NCBI RefSeq assembly: GCF_900113665.1 | Contig: NZ_FOQD01000022.1 | Span: 26,463-90,462, forward strand | From: Planctomicrobium piriforme | GTDB taxonomy: Bacteria > Planctomycetota > Planctomycetia > Planctomycetales > Planctomycetaceae | Direction: 5' to 3' | DNA: 64,000 nucleotides | Program-made: the position numbers and the translations under genes | Part shown: positions 1 through 8,201 of the stretch, one piece after another | Layout of the letters: every line of letters begins with the position of its first letter | Position numbering within the stretch: position 1 is the stretch's first letter | Notes under the pieces: generated by a model | Databases searched by the model: none | Told to the model about the DNA's origin: nothing | What the model saw: only the letters and a program-made list of their open reading frames with translations

Positions 1-1
1 G

Positions 2-2926
2 TACGAGATGCCGCCGTCGAAGAAACTCGACGATGATCAGATCGCCATTCTCGCCCGCTGGATCGAAATGGGAGCGCCCTGGCCGGGTGATGACGGTCAG
101 GTTGCCAGACGCCCGGCGGCAGGACAGTTCTCGGATGAGGATCGTCGCTGGTGGTCTCTGCAGCCGGTGAGCGATCCAACGCCCCCGACGGATCTGAATC
201 ATCCGGAGTGGTGCCGAAATCCGATCGACCAGTTCATTGCCGCTCAGCAGGACATGCAGCAACTGGCGCCGGCGCCGGAAGCGGATCGCTCGGCGCTCAT
301 CCGCAGGGTCTACTTTGATCTCATTGGTCTGCCGCCGACGCCGGACGAGATTCGCAACTTCGAGCAGGATCCTTCTCCCGAGGCGTATGAACACCTCGTT
401 GATGAGCTGCTGGCTCGTCCGGAGTATGGAGAACGCTGGGGGCGGCACTGGCTGGATCTGGTGCGCTACGCGGAATCGGACGGCTACCGCGCGGACAACT
501 TCCGGCCGCAGGCGTGGATGTACCGCGACTACGTCATTCGCTCGCTGAACGACGACAAGCCGTATGACCGGTTTGTGCAGGAGCAGTTGGCCGCCGATGA
601 ACTCTTTCCGGATGACCCCTCGGCGATTGCGGCCCTTGGTTACTTGCGAAATGGTATCTTCGAATACAACGTGCCGGATGTGCAGGGGCAATGGGACAAC
701 GTTCTGAATGAAGTCACGGACGTGACCGGGGACGTCTTTTTCGGACTGGGATTCCAGTGTGCGCGATGTCACGACCATAAGTTCGACCCCCTGTTGCAGA
801 AGGACTACTTCCGTCTGCGGGCGTTCTTCGAGCCGATGCTTCCCCGAGACGATGTGGCTGCGGCGACTCGTGAGGAGCAGGAACGGTACGCGGCTCAGGA
901 GGCGGCGTATCAGGAAAAGTCGCGAGACCTGCTTGATCAGTTGAATGCCCTGCTGAAGAAGCCGCTGGACGACGTGTTCGAAGACACGATCAAACGTTAC
1001 CCCGATGATCTCAAGAGAATCATCAGGCAGTCGCCTGCAGAAAGGTCGGCCAGAGAAGAGCAGTGGGCTCAGTTTGCGTTGCGGCTTGTCAAATACGAAC
1101 AAGATCGAGTCGATGGCCGCCTGCAGGGAGAAACCAAAGATCAGGTTCTGGCGCTCCGCAGGGAACTCGCGAAGCTGGATCCCCTCAAGCCGGCTCCGCT
1201 GCTACGGCCGATGTCCGTTACCGACGTGGGAACAGCACCGCCGCGGACCATCATTCCCAAACGGAACATCGAAGTTCAGGCCGGCTTTCCCACGATCCTG
1301 GAACCGGACGACGCAACGATCGCGCCGCCGGAGAACCGCCCTAATTCCACCGGTCGACGAGCGGCTCTGGCACGCTGGCTGATCAGGCCAGACAACCCGC
1401 TGTCGACCCGCGTGATCGTCAATCGCGTCTGGCAGTCTCACTTCGGGCGCGGCCTGGCGGCGAACGGCAGCGACTTTGGAACGCTCGGAGGACTCCCGTC
1501 GCACCCGCAATTGCTCGACTGGCTAACCAGCCGGTTTGTCGAGAAGGGCTGGCGACTGAAAAGCTTGCACCGGTTGATCGTCACGTCAGCAACGTACCGG
1601 CAGAGTGCGCAGCATCCGCGCCTCGCCGAACTGCAACTGCAGGATCCGACCAACCGCTGGTATTGGCGGGGTGACGTGCGGCGTCTGGATGCCGAACAGA
1701 TTCGCGATTCGATCTTTGCTGTGACAGGCCAATTGGAGATCTCGCGAGGCGGCCTGAGCGTCTTGCCGGATCGTCCGAGACGTTCCATATACACGCGGGT
1801 CATGCGAAACAGTCGCGATCCGCTGCTGGAGGTGTTCGACCTGCCACAGTTCATTTCGAGCAGTTCCGGCCGCAACACCACCACCTCTCCCATCCAGTCG
1901 CTCTTGCTGATCAACAACCAGACCATGCTGAAACATGCCGAGCATCTGGCGGAGAAGATCTGCAAAGGGTCTGGCGAAAAGACTTTGACTGCCCGCATTG
2001 ATGAACTGTGGTGGGCAGTGCTGGGACGCGTCCCATCGGTTGAAGAACGGGAGCAAGCGCAAGCATCTGTCATCAGGCAGATGCAGATTCGTACCGGCAA
2101 CCTGGAAACAGAGGGGCTGCCGTCGGGCGTGATCACCGGGAAAGTTCCTGGTCGGGACGGTCAGGCATTGCTCTTTCAGGCGAAGGAGAACTCAGAGCGA
2201 TTTCTGATTTCAAACGATGCCCGACTGAGCGTTGACGACTTCACCGTCGAGGCGTTCTTCCAGATTCGATCCGTCTATGATTCCGGTGAAGTCCGGACGC
2301 TGGCCTCGAAATTGACTCCCAATCGCATGGGCTCTGGCTGGCTGCTGGGCATCACCGGCAAGACCTCACGTCGAAAACCGCAGACGCTCGTGCTGCAGTT
2401 GTTCGGCAAAGATGCTGACGGCAAGTCGCAGGAAGCGCTCTTCTTCTCGGACCATCACCTGGAACTCAATAAACCCTACTACGCAGCCGCCAGCGTGCAC
2501 CTCGCCCGGCCCGGCGAGCCCGGCAACGTGACGTTCTTTGTGAAAGACCTGTCGAATGACGACGAACCGTTGCTCACGATCACCTCGGCGTTGACGCTGG
2601 TCTCACTCGACGGCAACGACGCCCCGTTGGCGCTGGGTTCACGGGGAGAGAGCGGCGGATACTTTGACGGCCTGCTGGATGACGTGCGGCTCTCAAACGA
2701 CGCCCTGGCCGCCGGGCAGCTGTTGATCTCCAGCGACGGAATCATGCCGTCGACGATCGGTTACTGGCAGTTCGAACCGAACCCCGGCCTGTTCCAGAAC
2801 AGCCTGCCGCAAGGTCTGCCCATCAGGCCCGGCCGTCAGGTGCAGCAGTCGTCACCAGCCGACGCCGCGTTCGTGGATCTCTGCCATGTGTTGTTGAATT
2901 CGAATGAGTTTTTGTATGTGAAGTGA
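2..2926 (+). CDS. PSD1 (DUF1549/DUF1553) protein with C-terminal LamG-like domain, 5' truncated
   Basis: The frame is open to the window edge, so the gene begins upstream. The first residues (MPPSKKLDDDQ...WIEMGAPWP) look like the end of a planctomycete cytochrome c (PSCyt1) domain whose CxxCH would lie outside. DUF1549 follows at about residues 65-275 and closes with the family signature CARCHDHKFDP. DUF1553 follows at about 440-640 (NPLSTRVIVNRVWQSHFGRG, SATYRQSA). A C-terminal stretch of about 250 residues with beta-rich FTVEAFFQIR and FDGLLDDVRLSND segments resembles LamG/concanavalin folds. These proteins are abundant in Planctomycetes, are predicted to be exported, and are often linked to polysaccharide use; biochemical function is unproven. 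The next gene is DUF1501, its usual partner. The ATG at 8 is an internal Met, not a start. Confidence 0.93.
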   Translation, partial: YEMPPSKKLDDDQIAILARWIEMGAPWPGDDGQVARRPAAGQFSDEDRRWWSLQPVSDPTPPTDLNHPEWCRNPIDQFIAAQQDMQQLAPAPEADRSALIRRVYFDLIGLPPTPDEIRNFEQDPSPEAYEHLVDELLARPEYGERWGRHWLDLVRYAESDGYRADNFRPQAWMYRDYVIRSLNDDKPYDRFVQEQLAADELFPDDPSAIAALGYLRNGIFEYNVPDVQGQWDNVLNEVTDVTGDVFFGLGFQCARCHDHKFDPLLQKDYFRLRAFFEPMLPRDDVAAATREEQERYAAQEAAYQEKSRDLLDQLNALLKKPLDDVFEDTIKRYPDDLKRIIRQSPAERSAREEQWAQFALRLVKYEQDRVDGRLQGETKDQVLALRRELAKLDPLKPAPLLRPMSVTDVGTAPPRTIIPKRNIEVQAGFPTILEPDDATIAPPENRPNSTGRRAALARWLIRPDNPLSTRVIVNRVWQSHFGRGLAANGSDFGTLGGLPSHPQLLDWLTSRFVEKGWRLKSLHRLIVTSATYRQSAQHPRLAELQLQDPTNRWYWRGDVRRLDAEQIRDSIFAVTGQLEISRGGLSVLPDRPRRSIYTRVMRNSRDPLLEVFDLPQFISSSSGRNTTTSPIQSLLLINNQTMLKHAEHLAEKICKGSGEKTLTARIDELWWAVLGRVPSVEEREQAQASVIRQMQIRTGNLETEGLPSGVITGKVPGRDGQALLFQAKENSERFLISNDARLSVDDFTVEAFFQIRSVYDSGEVRTLASKLTPNRMGSGWLLGITGKTSRRKPQTLVLQLFGKDADGKSQEALFFSDHHLELNKPYYAAASVHLARPGEPGNVTFFVKDLSNDDEPLLTITSALTLVSLDGNDAPLALGSRGESGGYFDGLLDDVRLSNDALAAGQLLISSDGIMPSTIGYWQFEPNPGLFQNSLPQGLPIRPGRQVQQSSPADAAFVDLCHVLLNSNEFLYVK

Positions 2927-2928
2927 AT

Positions 2929-3092
2929 CGAGTGTCCAGTGACGAGTGTCCAGAGCCAGAAAAAGGGATCAGACTTGAGTCCTGAGGCCTGAGGAAAGGA
3001 TCGAACTTCGTTCCCTACTCCTCAAGTCTCAAGCCTCGGGTCTCACGCCTCCCTCAATGGCCCAATAACAGATGACCGATGACAAATGACAA
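2929..3092. repeat. Degenerate 7-nt tandem repeat tracts between the PSD1 and DUF1501 genes
   Basis: Four short arrays with a 7-nt period fill this spacer. They are: GAGTGTC-CAGTGAC twice as a 14-mer (2930-2956); TTGAGTC, CTGAGGC, CTGAGGA (2975-2995); five CTC-headed heptads CTCAAGT, CTCAAGC, CTCGGGT, CTCACGC, CTCCCTC (3021-3055); and ATGACCG, ATGACAA, ATGACAA (3072-3092). The last array contains the likely start codon of the DUF1501 gene. The second and third arrays are partly complementary and could form a stem. Similar arrays recur elsewhere in the window beside gene ends. Confidence 0.75.
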
Positions 3093-4498
3093 ATTCTTAC
3101 TTTCCCCACATCACTCTTCCCCAGTCACGCCGTGAGTTTCTCGCTAGAAGCGGGTGCGGTTTTGGGGCGTTGGCTCTGGCGGGGCTGCAGAGTAAGGCGC
3201 ATGCCGGTCAATTGCCTCGCCCGCATTTCGCGGCGACCGCCAAAAGCGCGATCTTCCTGTTCATGGAAGGGGGCCCCAGTCACATAGATACGTTCGACCC
3301 CAAGCCAGAGCTGAACCGTCTGGCAGGTCAGCAATTGCCGGCGAGCTATGGGCCGGTGATGACCGCCATGGGGGAAGCGAACGCTCCGTTGCTGGAATCG
3401 AAACGCTCGTGGAAACAGTACGGCGAAAGCGGCATCTGGGTCTCGGACTGGTTGCCCTACACGGCGCAGTGCGTCGATGACATCGCCGTGATTCGGTCTT
3501 GCTGGACGGACGGGAATAGTCACTCGGCGGGCGTCTGCCAGATGAATACCTGTTCGATGCTGGGCGGACGCCCTTCGCTGGGAAGCTGGGTCACCTATGG
3601 ACTGGGCAGTGAGAACCAGAATCTCCCCGCGTTTGTCGTGATGCAGGACGGCCGCGGGGCGATTGTGAACGGCCCGCGAAACTGGAGCGCTGGCTTCATG
3701 CCGGCCAACTATCAGGGGGTGCATTTCTCCGAAGGCTCGCAGCCGATTCCCAACCTCGATTCACCTGAGGGCATCCCTGCGGCAGTGCAGCAGGAGAAGC
3801 TGAACCTGCTGGCATCGATCAACACTTCATTTGCGTCGCAATTCCCGCAGCAGACAGAGCTGGAAGCCCGGATTCGCAGTTATGAACTGGCGTTTCAGAT
3901 GCAGGCGGCGGCGCCGGAAGCGATTGATCTGAATCAGGAGACAGCGGCGACAAAAGAACTCTACGGCTTCAATCGAAAAGAGACTGAGTCGTTCGGACGC
4001 CAGTGCCTGCTCGCCAGGCGTCTGGTCGAACGGGGCGTGCGGTTCATTCAACTCTATCACGGCGCGGGCAGCCGCTGGGATGCTCATAACAACATCGAGT
4101 CGAACCATACCCAGCTCTGCGCTGCGATGGATCAGCCGGTGGCCGCGCTGCTGAAGGACCTCAAGCAACGGGGACTGCTGGACGAGACGCTCGTCGTCTG
4201 GGGCGGGGAGTTCGGCAGAACGCCGATGTCAGAACAGGGGAACGGCCGCGACCACAATCCGACGGGCTTCACCATGTGGATGGCCGGAGGGGGCGTCAAG
4301 GGGGGCCAGACCATCGGAACGACGGATGAGCTGGGCCTGCGCGCCGTAGAAGACCGGCTGCACGTCCACGATCTCCACGCCAGCATTCTGCATCTGCTGG
4401 GACTGGACCACATGGCGCTGACATATTTCTACAAGGGCCGGCCGGAACGTCCGACGGCCAACGAAGGCGCATTCGCCAGAAAACTGGTCGGCGGCTGA
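3086..4498 (+). CDS. DUF1501 domain-containing protein, Tat-exported
   Basis: 470 residues, the usual length for planctomycete DUF1501 proteins. A twin-arginine leader is visible at residues 15-40 (SRREFLARSGCGFGALALAG), pointing to folded export across the cytoplasmic membrane. Family motifs are FMEGGPSHIDTFDPK near residue 57, GGEFGRTP near 373 and the C-terminal HVHDLHASILHLLGLDH. The fold is related to the alkaline phosphatase/sulfatase superfamily, but no activity is established. It lies 160 bp downstream of the PSD1 gene on the same strand, the pairing typical of these families, so the two are probably co-transcribed and work together. The ATG used lies inside a heptameric repeat with other in-phase-shifted ATGs at 3072 and 3079; no clear Shine-Dalgarno is seen. 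Confidence 0.93.
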   Translation: MTNSYFPHITLPQSRREFLARSGCGFGALALAGLQSKAHAGQLPRPHFAATAKSAIFLFMEGGPSHIDTFDPKPELNRLAGQQLPASYGPVMTAMGEANAPLLESKRSWKQYGESGIWVSDWLPYTAQCVDDIAVIRSCWTDGNSHSAGVCQMNTCSMLGGRPSLGSWVTYGLGSENQNLPAFVVMQDGRGAIVNGPRNWSAGFMPANYQGVHFSEGSQPIPNLDSPEGIPAAVQQEKLNLLASINTSFASQFPQQTELEARIRSYELAFQMQAAAPEAIDLNQETAATKELYGFNRKETESFGRQCLLARRLVERGVRFIQLYHGAGSRWDAHNNIESNHTQLCAAMDQPVAALLKDLKQRGLLDETLVVWGGEFGRTPMSEQGNGRDHNPTGFTMWMAGGGVKGGQTIGTTDELGLRAVEDRLHVHDLHASILHLLGLDHMALTYFYKGRPERPTANEGAFARKLVGG

Positions 4499-4521
4499 GA
4501 GTATTTTTCGAGAATGGGAAG

Positions 4522-4596
4522 GCGAAGCTCCTGCTGAGCCGCAAACAAGTTTGGGCCTGAGTTTCGTTTGCGACCCGGTGGGAGCTTCGCTCTCCC
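4522..4596. repeat. Long imperfect palindrome (REP-like) between DUF1501 and aldolase genes
   Basis: GCGAAGCTCC at 4522-4531 pairs with GGAGCTTCGC at 4581-4590, and GCAAAC at 4541-4546 pairs with GTTTGC at 4566-4571, giving a stem-loop of about 69 bp. A second small hairpin, GGGAG/CTCCC, sits at 4580-4596. There is no T-tract, so it is more like a dispersed palindromic element than a simple terminator, though it could end the PSD1-DUF1501 transcript. Confidence 0.6.
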
Positions 4597-4635
4597 GAAT
4601 TCGTCAGAGTGCCAGACAACAAGAAAAGTCACGCG

Positions 4636-5433
4636 ATGTCACAACTCTCTCCCCCCGTCACGATCAAGCAGCGTCTGGCAAATGGCGAACGGCTGAATGT
4701 CTTTGCCATCAGCCGGTCGTTCCATCCCAATCACATTGAGATGTACGCTCTGCAGGGGGGCTTCTCAGGCTTCTGGATCGACCACGAGCACACCGGCTTC
4801 ACGATCGACATGATGGAAGCGGCCGTGCGGGCTGGGCGTGCCTGCGGGCTCGACTGCTTCGTGCGACTGGCCCCGACCGATTATGCATCTGTCACGCGTT
4901 GTCTGGAATCCGGGGCAGGCGGCGTGATGGCCGCCATGATTTCGACCGTCGCACAGGCGGAAGAGTTCGTCACCTGGGCCAAGTTCGCTCCCCGGGGCCG
5001 ACGCGGCCTCAACAACTGGGGACGCGACGGCAACTTTAGCCTGACGCCAGTTGCCGAGTTCTGCCGTCTATCGAACGAACGGACGCTGGTCGGCATCCAG
5101 ATCGAAACGGTCTCGGCAGTGGAGTGCTGTGAAGAGATCGCCGCGATTGACGGGGTCGACATGCTCTTCGTCGGCCCGGCGGATTTGAGCCAGGCCTATG
5201 GCATCACCGGGCAGATGCTGCACCCGACATTGCTGAGCGCCATCGATCGGGTGTCGAAGGCCTGCCGCGACCAGGGGAAGACGTTCGGCGCCGTGGCCTT
5301 CTCGCCAGAACAAGGGGCGCTGCTGATGGAACAAGGTTGCCGCCTGATTTCGCTGACGTCCGACGTCCGGACGTTCCAGGAAGGGATCGCGGCGACCAAG
5401 CAAAGCTTTGGCAAGTTGTTTGCCGAGAGCTGA
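4636..5433 (+). CDS. HpcH/HpaI aldolase/citrate lyase family protein
   Basis: 265 residues from the ATG chosen; a GTG nine codons upstream (4609) is the alternative. Neither has a strong ribosome site. Family features are WIDHEHTG near residue 45, the RGRRGL phosphate/carboxylate-binding loop near 125, GIQIET near 155 with the metal-ligand Glu, and GVDMLFVGPADLS near 175 with the metal-ligand Asp. Members are divalent-metal-dependent class II aldolases that cleave or form 2-oxo acids such as 2-keto-3-deoxy sugar acids or 4-hydroxy-2-oxo acids. The protein is cytosolic, with no signal peptide. It follows the PSD1-DUF1501 pair on the same strand, compatible with sugar-acid catabolism, but the exact substrate cannot be read from sequence. 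Confidence 0.9.
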   Translation: MSQLSPPVTIKQRLANGERLNVFAISRSFHPNHIEMYALQGGFSGFWIDHEHTGFTIDMMEAAVRAGRACGLDCFVRLAPTDYASVTRCLESGAGGVMAAMISTVAQAEEFVTWAKFAPRGRRGLNNWGRDGNFSLTPVAEFCRLSNERTLVGIQIETVSAVECCEEIAAIDGVDMLFVGPADLSQAYGITGQMLHPTLLSAIDRVSKACRDQGKTFGAVAFSPEQGALLMEQGCRLISLTSDVRTFQEGIAATKQSFGKLFAES

Positions 5434-5468
5434 CGTGTGCCGTCATGCGACTGTGACGCGGGGTCAGA

Positions 5469-5558
5469 ATTGTCCCGGACGCTTCCCGCCTCATCACCGT
5501 CTGCTCGATCTTCCAACACTTTTTTCCGAGTCACACCCGTCTTCGCGTCCGGGACAAT
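5469..5558. repeat. 90-bp element with perfect 14-bp terminal inverted repeats (MITE-like)
   Basis: ATTGTCCCGGACGC at 5469-5482 is an exact inverted copy of GCGTCCGGGACAAT at 5545-5558. The enclosed 62 bp encodes nothing recognisable. The element supplies the last codons and stop (5531) of the truncated DUF1016 gene, so it probably inserted into or replaced the 3' half of that gene. No target duplication is obvious. It could be a miniature transposable element or a REP-type hairpin mobilised in trans. Confidence 0.6.
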
Positions 5559-6076
5559 GACGCAACTTGCCGGTTCAGGGTGATGTGAAACAGGTGCGGC
5601 TCAGCAGATTGCGCAGGCAGTGTCTGCGCTTTTTCGGCGTCGAATTTTGCAGACGGAGTCGGCAAAATCCTACCGGGTTGGATGCCATCCATTTTTGCAG
5701 ACGCCGTCTGCAAAATCCCGAGATAGGCCAGATGAAACGCCCGCATCTGGTCGACATTCCACCACGAGAATCCCCGGCCGCACCGTTGAGTTAAGTCAGC
5801 GGCCAGCCGCTTCACCAGCTCTTGTCCGTATTCTGCCTGCGCCGCTCCCCTCTGCTCGAATTCGACGATTCGCCGTCCGATTTCCCAGTATGTGGCGGTC
5901 ATCACCGCGTTGCCAGCACGGGCCGAAGTGCGGCGATCCGCTTCCAACAAGGACACGATCTCTCCCAATAGGCCGTCGGAATCACCTACCGGGCGCATTG
6001 CGCCGGAGGATTTTGCTCTCTTTCTTGCCATCAGCGCCGCTTCCGATTTCAATGAACTGAAGCGAACCACGGCCAT
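5531..6076 (-). CDS. DUF1016 (YhcG-type) N-terminal domain protein, C-terminally truncated
   Basis: 181 residues; a Met at codon 16 (6031) is an equally plausible start. Residues about 30-120 match the DUF1016 N-terminal domain, with TATYWEIGRRIVEFEQ, YGQELVKRLAADL and GFSWWNVDQMRAFHLAYL. Full-length proteins are about 340-380 residues and carry a C-terminal PDDEXK nuclease-like domain, which is missing here. After the N domain comes a low-complexity stretch of QT/PT-x-SAK units (ILQTASAKM, ILPTPSAKF) encoded by palindromic DNA. The last residues (LSRTRRRV) are encoded by the inverted-repeat element at 5469-5558. It is probably a non-functional remnant. Confidence 0.72.
   Translation of the reverse strand: MAVVRFSSLKSEAALMARKRAKSSGAMRPVGDSDGLLGEIVSLLEADRRTSARAGNAVMTATYWEIGRRIVEFEQRGAAQAEYGQELVKRLAADLTQRCGRGFSWWNVDQMRAFHLAYLGILQTASAKMDGIQPGRILPTPSAKFDAEKAQTLPAQSAEPHLFHITLNRQVASLSRTRRRV
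5645..5715. repeat. Two 23-bp palindromes inside the DUF1016 gene
   Basis: TTTTGCAGAC-GGA-GTCGGCAAAA at 5645-5667 and TTTTGCAGAC-GCC-GTCTGCAAAA at 5693-5715 are copies of one palindrome spaced 48 bp (16 codons) apart, preserving frame. On the coding strand they encode ILPTPSAK and ILQTASAK. A decayed third copy may lie near 5600-5625. Confidence 0.7.
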
Positions 6077-6407
6077 AATGATACTGCGATCGGTCGTAAC
6101 TTAGGACAGGCCGTGAACAGAGACGAGAGGAGTGAGCGTTCTGAACAACATGACCCTGTTCGTCACGCCAATCCGTCCCCAGTCGCACCTTTAGCGACCG
6201 GTGGTTGCACCTTGCACCGGTCCCGCCTGCAGGCGGCAGACGAGCCCCACGGGCGCGAACCGCCATTTGACAGCAGATCACCGGCCCGATGCCTTTGATA
6301 AACCCCTTGACATTGGGTCGAAACGCCAATTTGCAATTCCGGGCATCACCACACCGTGAGGTGCCCGCCATAGAGATAGATTCAACCCAGCTGCCCTCAC
6401 CAAGTAG

Positions 6408-6443
6408 AAAAAGCTGCCTTGGTGTACTCAACACCAAAGCAGC
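6408..6443 (-). terminator. Rho-independent terminator of the DUF1559 gene
   Basis: On the minus strand a 13-bp stem (right arm 6431-6443, left arm 6413-6425, one G-T pair) with a 5-nt loop is followed directly by five T (6408-6412). It starts about 30 nt after the DUF1559 stop codon. The rest of the 396-bp stretch 6077-6472 shows no convincing gene. Confidence 0.85.
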
Positions 6444-6472
6444 CTTAAATTATGGCCTTGCATCCAGACTCA

Positions 6473-7675
6473 TCAGTAATCAGTGCTGCTGATAATCTTC
6501 TGGTTATAATAGTTTCCATTCGGAGATAAGAGTCGAGCATAGACCCCATCATTAATGGACTGATTCAAGACGCGACCACTCCCATCGCACAAAATCACAT
6601 TGACGATCTGGGGGTGAAAAGATGAAGGACGAGGCACCTGCCCCGACGTGGCAGTTAGATTGTTGTTGATTCGAGACCCCAATTCAGTGGCCGTGGTCAA
6701 ATTAAAAGCACCGCCGACTCCAGGCGCCATCGAAGTCCCTTGGTCGATCGTGTAATCTGGAGTGCCTGTTGTATCATTAATCCAAATACCAAACGCCACA
6801 TCACCCGTAGCTGCACCGGCGGCATTAGAAGAGACGACTTGCGAGGCAGGAAGCCAACCGCCCGCATTTAAGTTTTCGGAGAGCATTAGCGTTTGGCTAG
6901 TACCGTCACGCATTCGATCAAGAGTCATCTTTAACGAAGTTGAATTGAGATTAAGCGTAGAGTTCGTGTCAGCAGTATCTTCTCGCCAAAATACTCCCGT
7001 GGCCATAGTCCGCTTTGCCCACTCCAGCTTATCAGCGTCGGTTGGGCTACTAGGGGCAGTTTCGCCCGTCTTCTGCCATTTATAGTAATAGTTGGTTCCA
7101 TCGTATTGAATGCGGTGGATCGTGTCGGTTGCAGCGGCACCGCTCGCAACAAGAGAAGTGCCAATATATCCGGCATTTGCCACGAAGCTGCAAGCACCGG
7201 CGTCATCAGACGTCTGATCATCTGGACAAGTAAGAACTTTAACATTTGGAATCTCGCTCACAGTCAGCGGATACACTGTTATTCCCTTATAAGAAGGGTT
7301 CGTAATCCTGTCATGAAGTCCCGCCTGATCCAAATAAGGCAGCAAGTGCACTGTCCAGGGTGCTGGAACTGCGGTTGAATTCGTAGCCGCTCCTGCATCT
7401 GCAGCAGTGTAATAAGGACTTCCTCCAACCAGCGGAGGCAACTGGCCGTTATTTGCAGTCGCATAGTTCAGCGTCGCCAGACCTACGTTTCGCATGTTGT
7501 TCAAGCACGTCATGCGGCGGGCGGCTTCGCGGGCGTTCTGCACGCCTGGCAGGATCAGCGAGGCCAGCACGGCGATGATCGAGATCACCACCAGCAGCTC
7601 GATTAGGGTGAAGCCGCCTCGCGACGGCTGGGCGCGACGCGCCTGGGGAACTCTCTGGACGAGGCGTACGTTCAT
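6473..7675 (-). CDS. DUF1559 domain-containing prepilin-type protein
   Basis: 400 residues from ATG 7675, chosen because GGAGAG lies about 7 nt upstream; an open frame extends 23 codons further but lacks a ribosome site. The N-terminus carries a type III (prepilin) signal, RGGFTLIELLVVISIIAVLASL, whose conserved Glu at +5 allows cleavage and methylation by a prepilin peptidase, followed by the linker QNAREAARRMTCLNNMRNVGLA. DUF1559 fills the rest, with the C-terminal family signature ILCDGSGRVLNQSINDGVYARLLSPNG. Planctomycetes carry tens of such paralogues; they are thought to be surface pilin-like proteins but are uncharacterised. It lies beside a pseudopilin operon on the same strand but has its own strong terminator and a long upstream spacer, so it is probably transcribed separately. 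Confidence 0.93.
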   Translation of the reverse strand: MNVRLVQRVPQARRAQPSRGGFTLIELLVVISIIAVLASLILPGVQNAREAARRMTCLNNMRNVGLATLNYATANNGQLPPLVGGSPYYTAADAGAATNSTAVPAPWTVHLLPYLDQAGLHDRITNPSYKGITVYPLTVSEIPNVKVLTCPDDQTSDDAGACSFVANAGYIGTSLVASGAAATDTIHRIQYDGTNYYYKWQKTGETAPSSPTDADKLEWAKRTMATGVFWREDTADTNSTLNLNSTSLKMTLDRMRDGTSQTLMLSENLNAGGWLPASQVVSSNAAGAATGDVAFGIWINDTTGTPDYTIDQGTSMAPGVGGAFNLTTATELGSRINNNLTATSGQVPRPSSFHPQIVNVILCDGSGRVLNQSINDGVYARLLSPNGNYYNQKIISSTDY

Positions 7676-7846
7676 GTTTCTCTCCGCTGAATCACAGGCC
7701 TCGGCCAGGCTCGCAGGGCGTCGCCCACAATGTCGACTGCTCAAGCTTCACGGCCGTGCTGCGTCGTTTGTTGGAAGTCTCTCTGACTGGAAATACTTAC
7801 GGAAATGATGACCAGAAAATCGAAATGAATCTCGAACCTTGCTTTT

Positions 7847-7890
7847 ACCCCCTCGCCCCAGTACTCCGGGGAGAGGGCCGGGGTGAGGGG
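7847..7890. repeat. GC-rich palindromic repeat (CCCCTCGCCCC ... GGGGTGAGGGG)
   Basis: CCCCTCGCCCC at 7849-7859 is nearly complementary to GGGGTGAGGGG at 7880-7890, with an inner CTCCGGGGAGAG. Elements of this shape are widely dispersed between genes in many bacterial genomes. It lies upstream of the DUF1559 gene in a 526-bp spacer (7676-8201) without a convincing gene. Confidence 0.6.
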
Positions 7891-7940
7891 CAAATTCACC
7901 GCCGACTTCAATTCAAGGGAAACCGAACGCTAACGCGTGC

Positions 7941-7981
7941 CGGCTGATCGGCTCAATCAGCCGCCGGGCGCTAGCCCCCGG
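7941..7981. repeat. Double-stem palindromic repeat
   Basis: CGGCTGAT (7941-7948) pairs with ATCAGCCG (7956-7963), and immediately after it CCGGG (7964-7968) pairs with CCCGG (7977-7981). The two adjacent stems lie in the spacer between the GspK-like and DUF1559 genes and may be a dispersed intergenic element or a processing signal. Confidence 0.5.
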
Positions 7982-8201
7982 TTCTCTTCTCACTCAAAAA
8001 TTCACCAACCTGCTGCATTCCGCAGCAATTCGGCCAACTTCTGCACCAGTGCGGCCTGCTGCATTTTCACTCGGGCACCGGGGGAAGAAAAGCGAAACCG
8101 CCTCAAAAACCCCGACTTTTCCACTTCACACGCCCGAAACCGCAGAACCGGATAACTCAATTGCAAATCCCAATCCCAAAACGGATTCGGAAACACCAAT
8201 T

